The notes: generated by a model not told the origin, from the sequence alone. Positions 46,006-55,242 are shown, counted from the first letter of the stretch. The stretch is 64,000 nucleotides of DNA from Actimicrobium sp035984655 (GCF_035984655.1 NZ_JAXCHT010000002.1:124001-188000); one strand, 5' to 3'. A program made the numbers and translations.

Positions 46006-47480
46006 CGGGCTGTGCGCGGTTTGCTGCGAGCCTCGACCCGGCCAATCGTCAGCAGGGCCGGGTTGCCCGCTGGCGCCGCCTCCTGGTCGCTGCGCGCGGC
46101 AATGTGAATTCCCAGGGTCTTGAGCTTGTAATACAACACGTGCGGTTCGACGCTGAGCTCCCGTGCGGCACGCGCCACATTGCGCTGGCACCGTTCCAGC
46201 GCCGCCACCAGCAGCGCACGCTCGTACCGCTGCAGCAAGTCTTTCAGTGAACTGCCCGGCGAGGCGGTGTCATCGCCTGCAATCACCGGAAAGCCCAAGG
46301 CGTAACGCTGCGCGGCGGCACGTAACTCGCGGATATTGCCTTCCCAGCGATGCGCCAGGATCTGCGCCTCGACGGCGGGATTGACCGCGCTTGCGGTGGT
46401 CGTGCGGTAGCGGGTTTGCGCGTGTTCGACATAACGCCAGAATAGATCGAGCGCGCGCGCCGGTTGCGAACGCAGCAGCGGCAAGGCCAGTTCGACCACG
46501 CTCAGGCGGTAATACAGGTCGGTGCGAAATTTGCCCTGCTCGACCAGTTTTGCCAGTGGGGTCTTGGTCGACACAATGACCCGGAAACTGAGCTGCCGGA
46601 ATACCGTCGAGCCAACCCGTTCGACGCCCCGATCCTGCAGCACGCGCAGCAATTTGGCCTGCAACGTGAGCGGCATGCTGTCGATTTCATCCAGATACAG
46701 CGTGCCGCCGTTGGCCGATTCGATGCGGCCGGCGCGGCTTTTCGTGGCGCCCGTGTAGGCCCCGGCATCGACCCCGAACAACTCGGCCTCGGCCAGGGTT
46801 TCGGGAATGGCGGGACAGTTCACCGCAATGAACGGTCCGCGCGAGCCTGAGTGATCGTGGATGTAATGAGCCAGCCAGTCCTTGCCGGTGCCGGTTTCCC
46901 CCACCAGCACGACATCGACGTCGGCGGGCGCGATGCGGCGCGCCGTGGCATACACTTCATGGTTGACGTCGGCGATGACGGGCGCGGCGTGGACGGGGGC
47001 GAAGGCTGCGCCCGGAAAATCGGGCGTTGCCTGCAGCGACGTCGGCTCGGCCAGCGGTTTCGGTTTGCGCGCTTCGACGCTGCTGTCCTCGGCGTCGTCG
47101 GTCGGCAGCGCGGCAGGGGACCGGTCCAGCAATTGCTGCAGTATTTCCGCCAGGCGGTGGTCGCTGGCCGGAATGTTGATGGCGCGGCAAACGCTGGCCG
47201 TGGCAACGCACGTGGCATAGTCGCTGCCGTCGACCAGTCGCACCAGCGCTGCCTGCGTCGAGATCCTGCGGCGCTCGCACTGGGCGACAATGCCGGCGAA
47301 CTCGCCGTCGTCCTGGCACACCAGGAAGCGCGCGCCGGGATGACGCGCCAGGATGTGTTCGATGTCGGCCACTTGCACTTGCGCGAGCTGGACCGCCATC
47401 GCTTCGCCGGCACGCAACACGCGTAGCAGCAGGGAGTCGGCGGCAATGCACAGCAGCAGGGGACGATCAGACTCGGGCAT
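46002..47480 (-). CDS. Sigma-54-dependent transcriptional activator
   Basis: A 492-residue enhancer-binding protein. An N-terminal domain of about 120 residues looks like a degenerate receiver or VpsR-type domain. The AAA+ domain has Walker A GETGTGKD and Walker B GGTLYLDEID. The sigma-54-contact loop is GAYTGA, a known natural variant of GAFTGA. A Fis-type helix-turn-helix ends the protein (CQRNVARAARELSVEPHVLY). The ATG at 47480 is preferred because GGAAGA sits about 10 nt upstream; for the ATG at 47489 it would be too close. HrpR/HrpS-type activators of hrpL lack an N-terminal domain, so this is not an obvious member of that pair. Confidence 0.9.
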   Translation of the reverse strand: MPESDRPLLLCIAADSLLLRVLRAGEAMAVQLAQVQVADIEHILARHPGARFLVCQDDGEFAGIVAQCERRRISTQAALVRLVDGSDYATCVATASVCRAINIPASDHRLAEILQQLLDRSPAALPTDDAEDSSVEARKPKPLAEPTSLQATPDFPGAAFAPVHAAPVIADVNHEVYATARRIAPADVDVVLVGETGTGKDWLAHYIHDHSGSRGPFIAVNCPAIPETLAEAELFGVDAGAYTGATKSRAGRIESANGGTLYLDEIDSMPLTLQAKLLRVLQDRGVERVGSTVFRQLSFRVIVSTKTPLAKLVEQGKFRTDLYYRLSVVELALPLLRSQPARALDLFWRYVEHAQTRYRTTTASAVNPAVEAQILAHRWEGNIRELRAAAQRYALGFPVIAGDDTASPGSSLKDLLQRYERALLVAALERCQRNVARAARELSVEPHVLYYKLKTLGIHIAARSDQEAAPAGNPALLTIGRVEARSKPRTAR

Positions 47481-47567
47481 GTGAACCATTCTTCCAGACA
47501 GGGCGACGTGATATGGATGCAGTGTGCTAACGCATCAGTCGTTGCAGTGACAATCGGTTATTTTAGA

Positions 47568-47582
47568 GTAACTCGCAGTTAC
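47568..47582. promoter_or_regulatory. Perfect inverted repeat GTAACT-CGC-AGTTAC
   Basis: A 6-bp palindrome with a 3-bp centre in the A+T-richer gap of about 0.2 kb between the sigma-54 activator and the 1149-residue gene. It lies about 90 bp before the activator start. Size and symmetry fit a dimeric regulator's operator, possibly autoregulatory. No sigma-54 promoter of the GG-N10-GC type was seen next to it. Confidence 0.35.
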
Positions 47583-47691
47583 AAAACCTTCAAGAACTAT
47601 TGCTTTGAAGAAGCTATGGTGTTGGTTTGGCGCGATGCCATGACACGTCATGCTGGTATTCAAGACACACCGTGACAACAGCGGCGCCTGG

Positions 47692-50600
47692 CTAGATGAA
47701 GCCGGACGTCGTTTTGGCGATGCCCATCGCCTCGCGCCAGGACAGACCCAGGCTGAACTTCAACCCACGCGCTACCCGCCAGGTCTCGATATCGACAAGG
47801 AACGCCGGCAGATAACTGTCTTCGTCATGCAGCAAGGCGTTGGCGGCCTTTTCGTATTGCGTGGCGTGCTGGTGGTTTCCGCTGAGTTCCGCTGCCTTTT
47901 TCAGATCAAGAAGCCCATTGATTTGCGGGACCAGTTCCGGCGCGATTTCCAGAAATGCAACGTAATTTGTGTTCTGGTTCGCGTTCTCCAGCGCATTGTC
48001 GAGGTAGCGTTTCAGCGTCGCCTCTTCGTGCTGCACCGCCCAGGTCCTTTCGTTGTCATCGCCGTTGTCGGCGCCGTAGAGGGCGGGATGCTTGCGGCGC
48101 GCAAGTCGGTTGCTCCAGGCGTTGATGTTGGGTGCAATGTACTTTGCCAGGTCGTCCGCATTGCGATACGACTTCAACAAGTAGCTGGTGGGTTTGACCT
48201 CGTCGTTGTGCACGACTGTCTGGAACGCCGTGAGTTCGCCACCTTTATAGACTTCCAGCGTCAGCGCGCCGATTTCCGCCTGCGGTGGATACACGCTGGC
48301 CTCGGCAAAGGACGCTGCCGCCTGCCCTTCGGTTGAGTCGAGTGCAAGGGTGCCTGCCGCGCTCACGGTGCCGGACAGCTGGTGGCCATCAATTTTTTGG
48401 GGATTGGTTGTCACGCCGAAGTTTTCGCGATTGCGCGCCCGTCGCCATGTGCCGGTGAACGCCGTCGAAATGCTGGCGCCCAGCGCATAGGCGCCGCTGC
48501 CAAGACTGGCGCCAACCGAGCCGGTGAAGCGGCCGCGCGCACTGAGATCGCGCGTGGTGGTATCGGCATGCTCCAGAAAGCCAATCGATACGTCGGGAAA
48601 GTCGATGGCAATTTCTTCTTCCAGGGAGCGGTACTCAGGGTCATCGGCCGGCTTGCTGGGTCCTTCCATCAATTTCTTGAGCAGTGCCGCCATGCGTGCG
48701 GCAAGGGCGGCGTCACCGCCAAGGCCCGGTGCTTTGCCGTCGATCCCGGTGTCGCCCGGGCCCAGCCGATTGAAGCGATAGATGACGGCCTCCTTCAGGT
48801 TGGTATAGTCAGCGCCGAGTGTCAGGTCGGCGGTCATGCCGGCGCCAACGGAGGCATTGGCGTCGGCAAATGGCAGCCAGCCGGCAGTCGCGCCGCCGCC
48901 GGCGCGCACGCCCTTGTCGTCCTGAATGCCAACCACCAGCACGCCGCCCGGCGTTGTAATACCGGCGTTCACCACGGCGGTCCGGCCAACGGTGGCGCTG
49001 CCAATCACCCGTGGCGCGACAGGAACGCCCGCGACGCTCGCCAATGCGGCGCCATTGTTGACGATGCCGGACAGGCTCAGACCCCAGGTGTTGCCATTCG
49101 ACAGGCTCAGCGTCGAACCCAGGCGCATGTCGCTGACTTGCTTGAAGATCTCGTCGAAGTTTGCGGGCGAGGAGGGCGGCGGCGTCGGGTTGCCGTCGGG
49201 GGCGCTTCCGCTGACGGCGGCGTGACGCGTCAACCTTGGCAACGACAAATCCTGGTCGGGAACCAGATATCGCATCGCCTCGGCAAATTCGCCGTAGCGC
49301 GCGCGCCGGGCTGCATCGGGTGAATTCTCCACGGACGCTTCGCTGAAATTCAGCGTCTGCGCCCAACTTTGCAGCCGCTCGGGGGTCAACGCCTCATTGA
49401 AGGCGGTTGCAACGGTGTGGACGGCTTTCTTGAAATTCTCCGAATTATCGCCGAAACGTGTCAATACTTCCTCGACCAGCTTTGCAAGCTGTCTTTCGTC
49501 ATGCGCAGGCAGATTCAGCACATCGCCCATGAAGCTGGCGCGCCAGTCTCTGATGAACTGGTACTTGACGGCGGATTGGAGGTGAGCCAATCCGTTGGTG
49601 CGGTCGGTCGCGAAATCATAGTCCGGGTAGACATCGATTTCACCGGTGTCGTCCTGGTGTCCTTTAAGCCCGCCATGCTCGCACAGCTCCGTTTCCATGA
49701 TGCCGAGCGTCTTGCGCATGGCTTCCCAATGCAGGATGGGGGTCGTCACCGGCAAACTCAATGTGCCCTTGAAGGGTGATTTATGACGCGTCAGGCGGAA
49801 CTGTTCATGACTCCTTTTGCCACGCTCGGCCCAGACCGCCACCTTGTTCTGGCGCTTGCGCACGGCCTGCCATTTGCTCCCCGGCGCGTTGGAGTAGAAA
49901 CCATTGCGCAAGGCGTGCGCCGAGGATGCGAATTGTTTTTCCAGATCGAGCTGGCGCTGCCGGTTTCTTTGTAACGTCCTGCGTTGATGTAAAAAGGTTT
50001 CGGCTCGCTGGTCGGTAAGGCTGCCAGGGTTGCCGAGGTATCCTGCCCAATTATCCGTGGCAAGGTCCAGCGCCTCCTGCGTAGCCCCAGCCCACTGATT
50101 CCATGCGCAGGACGCTGCCGTGTCGGATACAGCTGCCGTTTCCGGTGTCGCTGTCGCTTCCACCTTGCAGGCACGCTGCATGGCGGGCAGCCCCGTGATC
50201 AACAGGGTATTGGCCGGCAGGTCGGGCGTTTCAATTTGTCGGAAACAATAGTCCATCAATGCGTTCGGGTCTGCCTTGATATCGACCTGCCGCCCATGCT
50301 CGGTCAGGAGCTGATCGGCGGCGTTCAGAAAGGTGCGCACATTGGCATCCTGCCGAATGCCGCTGTTCCCCCCCAACTCGCGCGTCGGCGCCGATATTTT
50401 TTTCAGCAAGCCAAAGCCTGTTTGCGTCGCCGCCAGTTTCTGCGCGATGCGCCAGGCCAGATTTTCTGCCGCGCTGGTTTCCTCGTCGTGACCCTTGCGC
50501 CTGGCGGTCTGGATACATTCCCGGATGTCGGTCTGGTTCAAATGGTTCAGTGCGTCGATGACATCGCGCACCGGAACGCGCTTCCGGTCGTTTTTCGTGA

Positions 50601-51141
50601 CCGCATTGTTCCTGACCGCATTGCAGGCGGCCTCCAGGCTCAAGGCCAGCACCATTTTTTCGTTATCCGTGGTGGTTGGCGGGCAGATATCCCTCATCCA
50701 GTCGGCCAGGTCGTTTTGCGCCGCAGCGCGTGCGGTGGCATCGTTGGTATCGGCGTACCTGATCGATCTCACTTCCCGCAGATGGTGAATCCAGGCATCG
50801 CCCGTGGTGCTCTCGTGGATCGATTTGGACAGCTGCGCTGGCAATGCTCCCGACCGTCTGTGGCACGGCTGAAAATAGGTCTCGGATGTTGGCGCTGCCC
50901 GTGTCGAGGTGGTGGGTCTTTGCGCCAGGCGGCGTGGCTCGGGGTTAAGCGTGTTGGCGGTAAACGTGGTGGAGTTGTACCAGCCGGCTACGGTAACCTG
51001 TGACAGGCCGTACCCACGCGCGGCGGCATTGCGTGTGGGAGTAGCGGGACCGGTCTGCGCCGCACGATTGGCAATTGACTCGGCCTCGCTGGGTGTCGGT
51101 GACATGCTGCCGCGAAAAAAAAGCCGTGCCAGAGAATTCAT
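47692..51141 (-). CDS. Unrecognised 1149-residue protein, candidate type III effector
   Basis: No family is recognised. It starts MNSLARLFFRGSMSPTPSEA with a Ser/Thr/Pro/Ala-rich, probably disordered first 100 residues, which is typical of type III secretion signals. A mostly helical centre is followed by a Gly/Ser/Thr-rich, beta-repeat-like region (LRLGSTLSLSNGNTWGLSLS; GAGMTADLTLGADYTNLKEA; GSVGASLGSGAYALGASIST), then a helical C-terminus ending TTSGFI. There is no signal peptide or membrane helix. The start at 51141 is chosen because GGAAGG lies 7 nt upstream; the longer ATG at 51225 overlaps the -10 element of a hrp-box promoter and could not be on that transcript. The beta-rich late domain broadly recalls large AvrE-like effectors, but I cannot show homology. 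Confidence 0.65.
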   Translation of the reverse strand: MNSLARLFFRGSMSPTPSEAESIANRAAQTGPATPTRNAAARGYGLSQVTVAGWYNSTTFTANTLNPEPRRLAQRPTTSTRAAPTSETYFQPCHRRSGALPAQLSKSIHESTTGDAWIHHLREVRSIRYADTNDATARAAAQNDLADWMRDICPPTTTDNEKMVLALSLEAACNAVRNNAVTKNDRKRVPVRDVIDALNHLNQTDIRECIQTARRKGHDEETSAAENLAWRIAQKLAATQTGFGLLKKISAPTRELGGNSGIRQDANVRTFLNAADQLLTEHGRQVDIKADPNALMDYCFRQIETPDLPANTLLITGLPAMQRACKVEATATPETAAVSDTAASCAWNQWAGATQEALDLATDNWAGYLGNPGSLTDQRAETFLHQRRTLQRNRQRQLDLEKQFASSAHALRNGFYSNAPGSKWQAVRKRQNKVAVWAERGKRSHEQFRLTRHKSPFKGTLSLPVTTPILHWEAMRKTLGIMETELCEHGGLKGHQDDTGEIDVYPDYDFATDRTNGLAHLQSAVKYQFIRDWRASFMGDVLNLPAHDERQLAKLVEEVLTRFGDNSENFKKAVHTVATAFNEALTPERLQSWAQTLNFSEASVENSPDAARRARYGEFAEAMRYLVPDQDLSLPRLTRHAAVSGSAPDGNPTPPPSSPANFDEIFKQVSDMRLGSTLSLSNGNTWGLSLSGIVNNGAALASVAGVPVAPRVIGSATVGRTAVVNAGITTPGGVLVVGIQDDKGVRAGGGATAGWLPFADANASVGAGMTADLTLGADYTNLKEAVIYRFNRLGPGDTGIDGKAPGLGGDAALAARMAALLKKLMEGPSKPADDPEYRSLEEEIAIDFPDVSIGFLEHADTTTRDLSARGRFTGSVGASLGSGAYALGASISTAFTGTWRRARNRENFGVTTNPQKIDGHQLSGTVSAAGTLALDSTEGQAAASFAEASVYPPQAEIGALTLEVYKGGELTAFQTVVHNDEVKPTSYLLKSYRNADDLAKYIAPNINAWSNRLARRKHPALYGADNGDDNERTWAVQHEEATLKRYLDNALENANQNTNYVAFLEIAPELVPQINGLLDLKKAAELSGNHQHATQYEKAANALLHDEDSYLPAFLVDIETWRVARGLKFSLGLSWREAMGIAKTTSGFI

Positions 51142-51224
51142 GGATGTGCCTTCCGAGTCAAGTGTGGTCTCCGATCGCGCCACCATGGTCCGGGTGAGGT
51201 ATCCTCTGAGCGCGAATTGATTCA

Positions 51225-51252
51225 TGAGTAGTCGCCTTGTCGGATTGGTTCC
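51225..51252 (-). promoter_or_regulatory. hrp box (HrpL-type promoter) before the 1149-residue gene
   Basis: Minus strand: GGAACC, 15 bp (AATCCGACAAGGCGA), CTACTCA. The HrpL consensus is GGAACC-N15/16-CCACNNA: the -35 is perfect and the -10 differs at one position. Transcription would start near 51217, about 75 nt before the ATG at 51141. HrpL is the ECF sigma factor of group I hrp type III secretion systems (Pseudomonas syringae, Erwinia, Herbaspirillum). No hrpL gene is in the window. Confidence 0.6.
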
Positions 51253-51299
51253 GAAAATAAACCATCCCCTTTTTTCATCCGCACCCCCTCAATCCCTGG

Positions 51300-52532
51300 A
51301 TGCACGAGACCGACCCACTAGCTGCCCTCAATAAAATGCGTCGCATCGCCACTGGCTTGCTGGCGCTGATGGCAGTGGTGTTCGTCACGGCGCGCATTTA
51401 CGAAGGCGTGCACCCGGCGGTGGGCTTCGTGCGTTCCTTTGCCGAGGCGGCGCTGGTGGGCGCGCTGGCGGACTGGTTTGCCGTGACCGCGCTGTTTCGT
51501 CATCCGCTCGGATTGCCGATCCCGCACACCGCGATCATCCAGCGCAACAAGGACCGCATCGGCGCCAGCGTCGCCAATTTCCTGGAACACAACTTCATGA
51601 CGCGCGAAGTCGTCGCCGGCGAATTCGCACGTATCGATTTTGCCGGCGCCGCGGCGCGCTGGCTGGCGCACGACGACAACAGCAAGGCCGTGGGCCGGCA
51701 GCTTGCCGCGGTGGTTCCTGCGCTGCTGCGGCTGGTCGAGGATGCCGACATCAACCGCTTCATCCATGAACGCCTCGGCAGCCTGATGCGCCAGGTGCGG
51801 TTCGCGCCGATGCTGGCCGAGGTACTGTCATTGCTGGTGGCCGACCGCCGGCATCAGGAGCTGTTTGATCATTTGCTGGTGATGGTGGCCAATGCGCTGG
51901 AACAGAACCAGGCCTTCATTCGCCAGAAGATCCACGACAACAGTCCGCGCTGGATGCCGCGTGCCTTCGATGACCGCTTTTTCGAACGGCTGCTGGCGGG
52001 GTTGTCGAGCGTGCTGGAGGAAATGAAGCACGACGACAGCGAATGGCGTGCGCGCTTTCAGGTGGCGGTAGAGGAGTTGATCGCCGACTTGCGCACGTCG
52101 GACGACTACGAAGCCAAGATCGCGGCGTTGCTGTCCTCGGGTCTGCAGCACCCGGTTTTTTCAACGTATATCGACAACGTCTGGCAGGAGGTCCGCAGCC
52201 GCTTGCTGGCCGATGTGGCGTCGCCCGAGTCGCGCATCGCCGCGCGCCTGGCGCAGGCGGTACATGGGCTGGGCGCGGCGCTCGAAGGCGATGTGCTGGT
52301 GCGCGACAAACTCAATCTGTGGCTGCGCGAGTTCGCTACCGAGACCATCGTGCGGCGGCGCGGCGCGATTGCCGAGTTGGTCGAGCGCGTGATTGCGCAA
52401 TGGGATGGCGAAACCGTGGCGCAGAAGTTCGAGCTGCATGTCGGCAAGGATCTGCAATACATCCGTATCAACGGCACCGTCGTCGGAGGACTGGTCGGCG
52501 TGCTGCTGCACCTCGTGTCGCTCGCGCTGTGA
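51300..52532 (+). CDS. DUF445 family membrane-associated protein
   Basis: A 410-residue protein. An N-terminal helix (ATGLLALMAVVFVTARIYEG) is followed by the DUF445 signature FAEAALVGALADWFAVTALF with RHPLGLPIPHTAIIQRNKDR. A long helical body follows, and a C-terminal helix (NGTVVGGLVGVLLHLVSLAL) makes it membrane-anchored at both ends. Function is unknown. It is divergent from the 1149-residue gene and converges on sixA with a 3-bp gap. Confidence 0.85.
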   Translation: MHETDPLAALNKMRRIATGLLALMAVVFVTARIYEGVHPAVGFVRSFAEAALVGALADWFAVTALFRHPLGLPIPHTAIIQRNKDRIGASVANFLEHNFMTREVVAGEFARIDFAGAAARWLAHDDNSKAVGRQLAAVVPALLRLVEDADINRFIHERLGSLMRQVRFAPMLAEVLSLLVADRRHQELFDHLLVMVANALEQNQAFIRQKIHDNSPRWMPRAFDDRFFERLLAGLSSVLEEMKHDDSEWRARFQVAVEELIADLRTSDDYEAKIAALLSSGLQHPVFSTYIDNVWQEVRSRLLADVASPESRIAARLAQAVHGLGAALEGDVLVRDKLNLWLREFATETIVRRRGAIAELVERVIAQWDGETVAQKFELHVGKDLQYIRINGTVVGGLVGVLLHLVSLAL

Positions 52533-52535
52533 GCG

Positions 52536-52994
52536 CTACTTGACGATCAGTTCCGGGCTCATGACGGCGCGCAGGAAGGTGGTGGTGACGTCGCCGCGTT
52601 CGCGCTGTGCAATCCACCAGATCGCGCCCTTGCGAATGGTCCAGTCCTGTTCGCTGCCACCGATGAGCAGCGCGGCGACCCGGCCCAGCGTCGGTTGATG
52701 GCCGATCAGCACCACCGGTTCGCGGTTGTCGGGCCAGTTGGCCGCTTCCAGCAAGGACGCTGCGGTAGCGTCCTGCGCCAGGGCGGGGTGGATCTTGAAG
52801 CGGCGTCCCAGTGCCTCGGCGGTTTGCAGCGTACGCGTGGCCGGGCTGACCAGGATGCGGCAGCCGTTGGGCAGATTGCGGTCCAGCCACTCGGCCATCT
52901 TGCCGGCCTGCTTGTGGCCTTTGGCGGTCAGCATGCGACCGTCATCCGGTTCGCCGATTTCTGCTTCTGCATGCCGCCACAAGATCAGGTCCAT
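52536..52994 (-). CDS. sixA: Phosphohistidine phosphatase SixA
   Basis: A 152-residue histidine phosphatase. The RHG-type catalytic motif is LILWRHAEAE at the N-terminus, with the second His in VVLIGHQPTLGRV and Arg in SPATRTLQTAEAL. SixA removes phosphate from His in phosphorelay and PTS proteins. It lies 4 bp after ppk on the same strand; sixA-ppk adjacency is common in betaproteobacteria and suggests a link to phosphate status. Confidence 0.9.
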   Translation of the reverse strand: MDLILWRHAEAEIGEPDDGRMLTAKGHKQAGKMAEWLDRNLPNGCRILVSPATRTLQTAEALGRRFKIHPALAQDATAASLLEAANWPDNREPVVLIGHQPTLGRVAALLIGGSEQDWTIRKGAIWWIAQRERGDVTTTFLRAVMSPELIVK

Positions 52995-52998
52995 GGGA

Positions 52999-55131
52999 TT
53001 AGCGTCGTGCCTCGTCAGGTGGGGTGCCGAGGGTTTGCATCAGATACTGCTGCGCGCTGAACGGCGCTTGCTTGGCGCGTGGCTTGCGCTTGTGATACAC
53101 GCCATCGCCATCGAGTTCCCACGAGTGCGTGTTGTCTTTCAGGTAGGGATTCAAGCCCTCGGCGATGACGCGTTTTTTCAGCGTGCGATCGAGGATCGGA
53201 AACGCCACTTCGATGCGGCGAAACAGGTTGCGGTTCATCCAGTCGGCGCTGGACAGGTACACGTCATGCGCCAGGTCGTTGCGGAAGTAATAGATCCGGC
53301 TGTGTTCCAGGAAGCGGCCAATGATCGAGCGTACCCGGATATTGTCCGACAGGCCCGCCACGCCAGGGCGCAGCGCGCAGGCGCCGCGCACGATCAGATC
53401 AATCTTCACGCCATCGGCCGAAGCCGCATACAGCGCCCGGATCACCGATTCGTCGAGCAGGGCGTTCATCTTGGCGATGATGCGACCCGGGCGACCGGCG
53501 CGCGCGATGGCCGCCTCGTTGCGGATCGCCTTGATGAATTCCTTTTGCAACGCAAACGGCGCCAGCCACAAATGGTTGAGCTTCTTCGGCTTGGTCAGGC
53601 TGGTCAGATGGATGAAGATCTCGTTGACCTCGGCCGCCAGCGCGGTATTGGCGGTCAGCAGGCCAAAGTCGGTATAGAAGCGCGTGGTGGTCGGATGATA
53701 ATTGCCGGTACCCATGTGGGCGTAGTAACGCAATTGGCCTTCTTCGCGGCGCAGCACCAGCGCCAGCTTGGCATGGGTTTTCAATCCCACCACGCCATAC
53801 ACGACCTGGGCGCCGACACGTTCGAGCCGGTCGGCCCAGTTGATGTTGGCTTCTTCGTCGAAACGCGCCATCAGTTCGACGATGACGGTGACTTCCTTGC
53901 CGCGCTGGGCCGCGATGATCAGCGATTCCATCAGATCGGAATTCATGCCGGTGCGATAAATGGTCTGCTTGATCGCGAGCACATTCGGGTCCAGTGCCGC
54001 AGTGCGAATAAATTCGACGACCGGCTGAAATGACTGGAACGGGTGATGCAGCAGCACGTCCTGTTTTTTCAGATAGGCGAACAGGTCGCCATTTGCCAGC
54101 TGCGGCGGGAAGCGCGGCGTGAAAGGCGGAAACCGCAAGGCCGGGCGATCCACCAGATCCAGCAGTTCCGACAGCCGGACCATGTTGACCGGGCCATCCA
54201 CGGCGTACAGACGATTTTTGTTGATGGAAAATTGGTCAAGCAACAACTGTGACAGATGCGCCGGGCAGCTTTTGGCCACTTCGAGACGGACTGCAACGCC
54301 GAACTGGCGCACCTGCAACTCGCCCTGCAATGCCTGACGCAGGTTCTTGACCTCTTCCTCGTCCACCCACAGGTCGCTGTTGCGCGTGACGCGGAACTGA
54401 GAATAGGCGATCACCTCGCGGCCCGTGAACAAATCGGTGATTTGCGCGTGGATGATGGACGAAAGCAGACAAAACGCGACGCCACCATTGGTCGAGAGTT
54501 CGTCGGGCAGTCGAATCACCCTTGGCAGCACGCGGGGTGCGCGCAGAATGGCGATCGCGGTGCCGCGTCCGAAGGCATCCTTGCCGGACAACTCGACAAT
54601 AAAATTGAGACTCTTATTGACTACCTGAGGAAACGGATGCGCCGGATCAAGCCCGATCGGTGTCAGCAATGGCCGCACCTCGCGTTCGAAGTAAGCTTTG
54701 ACCCAGGCGCGCTGGGCTTCGTTGCGGTCCTGGTCGCGCAACAGATGAATGCCTTCGGCCGACAATTCCGGCAGCACGTCTTCATTCAGCACCCGATATT
54801 GTTGTTGCACGATGTCGTGACATTCGGTGCTGGTCAGTTCCAGTGCCGCGGTCAGGGCCGGCGATTCGCGTGCATCGCCTTCCAGCCTGCTCTTGGCCAA
54901 CAGGCTGGCGATTCGAACTTCAAAGAATTCATCAAGGTTGCTGCTGGCGATACACAGGTAACGCAAGCGCTCCAGTAACGGCACACTGCGGTCTTCGGCT
55001 TGCGCCAGCACACGGCGATTGAAGGCCAGTTGTGACAGTTCGCGATTGAGCAAAATTGACTCGTTCACCGGGATGGCGTCAGCGGTGTCGCCAGTCTTTG
55101 CAATTAGGGTCATTGTTTCGTCAGTTGTCAT
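52999..55131 (-). CDS. ppk: Polyphosphate kinase 1
   Basis: A 710-residue PPK1, which reversibly polymerises the terminal phosphate of ATP into polyphosphate. Family landmarks are SILLNRELSQLAFNRRVLAQ at the N-terminus, GLKTHAKLALVLRREEG with the autophosphorylated His, HMGTGNYHPTTTRFYTDFGL and GRFLEHSRIYYF with the second conserved His. The ATG at 55131 (MTTDETM) is preferred over a longer frame from 55182, which would run into the upstream Pho box. A Pho box lies about 34 bp upstream, so expression is probably PhoB-dependent together with the divergent pst operon. Confidence 0.96.
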   Translation of the reverse strand: MTTDETMTLIAKTGDTADAIPVNESILLNRELSQLAFNRRVLAQAEDRSVPLLERLRYLCIASSNLDEFFEVRIASLLAKSRLEGDARESPALTAALELTSTECHDIVQQQYRVLNEDVLPELSAEGIHLLRDQDRNEAQRAWVKAYFEREVRPLLTPIGLDPAHPFPQVVNKSLNFIVELSGKDAFGRGTAIAILRAPRVLPRVIRLPDELSTNGGVAFCLLSSIIHAQITDLFTGREVIAYSQFRVTRNSDLWVDEEEVKNLRQALQGELQVRQFGVAVRLEVAKSCPAHLSQLLLDQFSINKNRLYAVDGPVNMVRLSELLDLVDRPALRFPPFTPRFPPQLANGDLFAYLKKQDVLLHHPFQSFQPVVEFIRTAALDPNVLAIKQTIYRTGMNSDLMESLIIAAQRGKEVTVIVELMARFDEEANINWADRLERVGAQVVYGVVGLKTHAKLALVLRREEGQLRYYAHMGTGNYHPTTTRFYTDFGLLTANTALAAEVNEIFIHLTSLTKPKKLNHLWLAPFALQKEFIKAIRNEAAIARAGRPGRIIAKMNALLDESVIRALYAASADGVKIDLIVRGACALRPGVAGLSDNIRVRSIIGRFLEHSRIYYFRNDLAHDVYLSSADWMNRNLFRRIEVAFPILDRTLKKRVIAEGLNPYLKDNTHSWELDGDGVYHKRKPRAKQAPFSAQQYLMQTLGTPPDEARR

Positions 55132-55164
55132 CCGGCTATGGTGACGTGAGTGTAGGGAGCAAAG

Positions 55165-55182
55165 GTGACAAGTTAATGACAC
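55165..55182 (-). promoter_or_regulatory. Pho box facing ppk
   Basis: On the minus strand GTGTCAT-TAAC-TTGTCAC: two 7-bp half-sites at 11-bp spacing, close to the PhoB consensus CTGTCAT-N4-CTGTCAC. It lies 34 bp upstream of the ppk ATG. Confidence 0.75.
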
Positions 55183-55224
55183 ACATTTTGCCGTCTTTTT
55201 ACTTCATGACATGCTATTTTTGCA

Positions 55225-55242
55225 CCGTCATCTACTTGTCAT
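55225..55242 (+). promoter_or_regulatory. Pho box facing pstS
   Basis: On the plus strand CCGTCAT-CTAC-TTGTCAT, two direct half-sites at 11-bp spacing matching the PhoB consensus. It lies 52 bp before the pstS ATG and 43 bp from the opposite-facing box. The operon it controls encodes PhoB itself, so the system is autoregulated. Confidence 0.75.
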
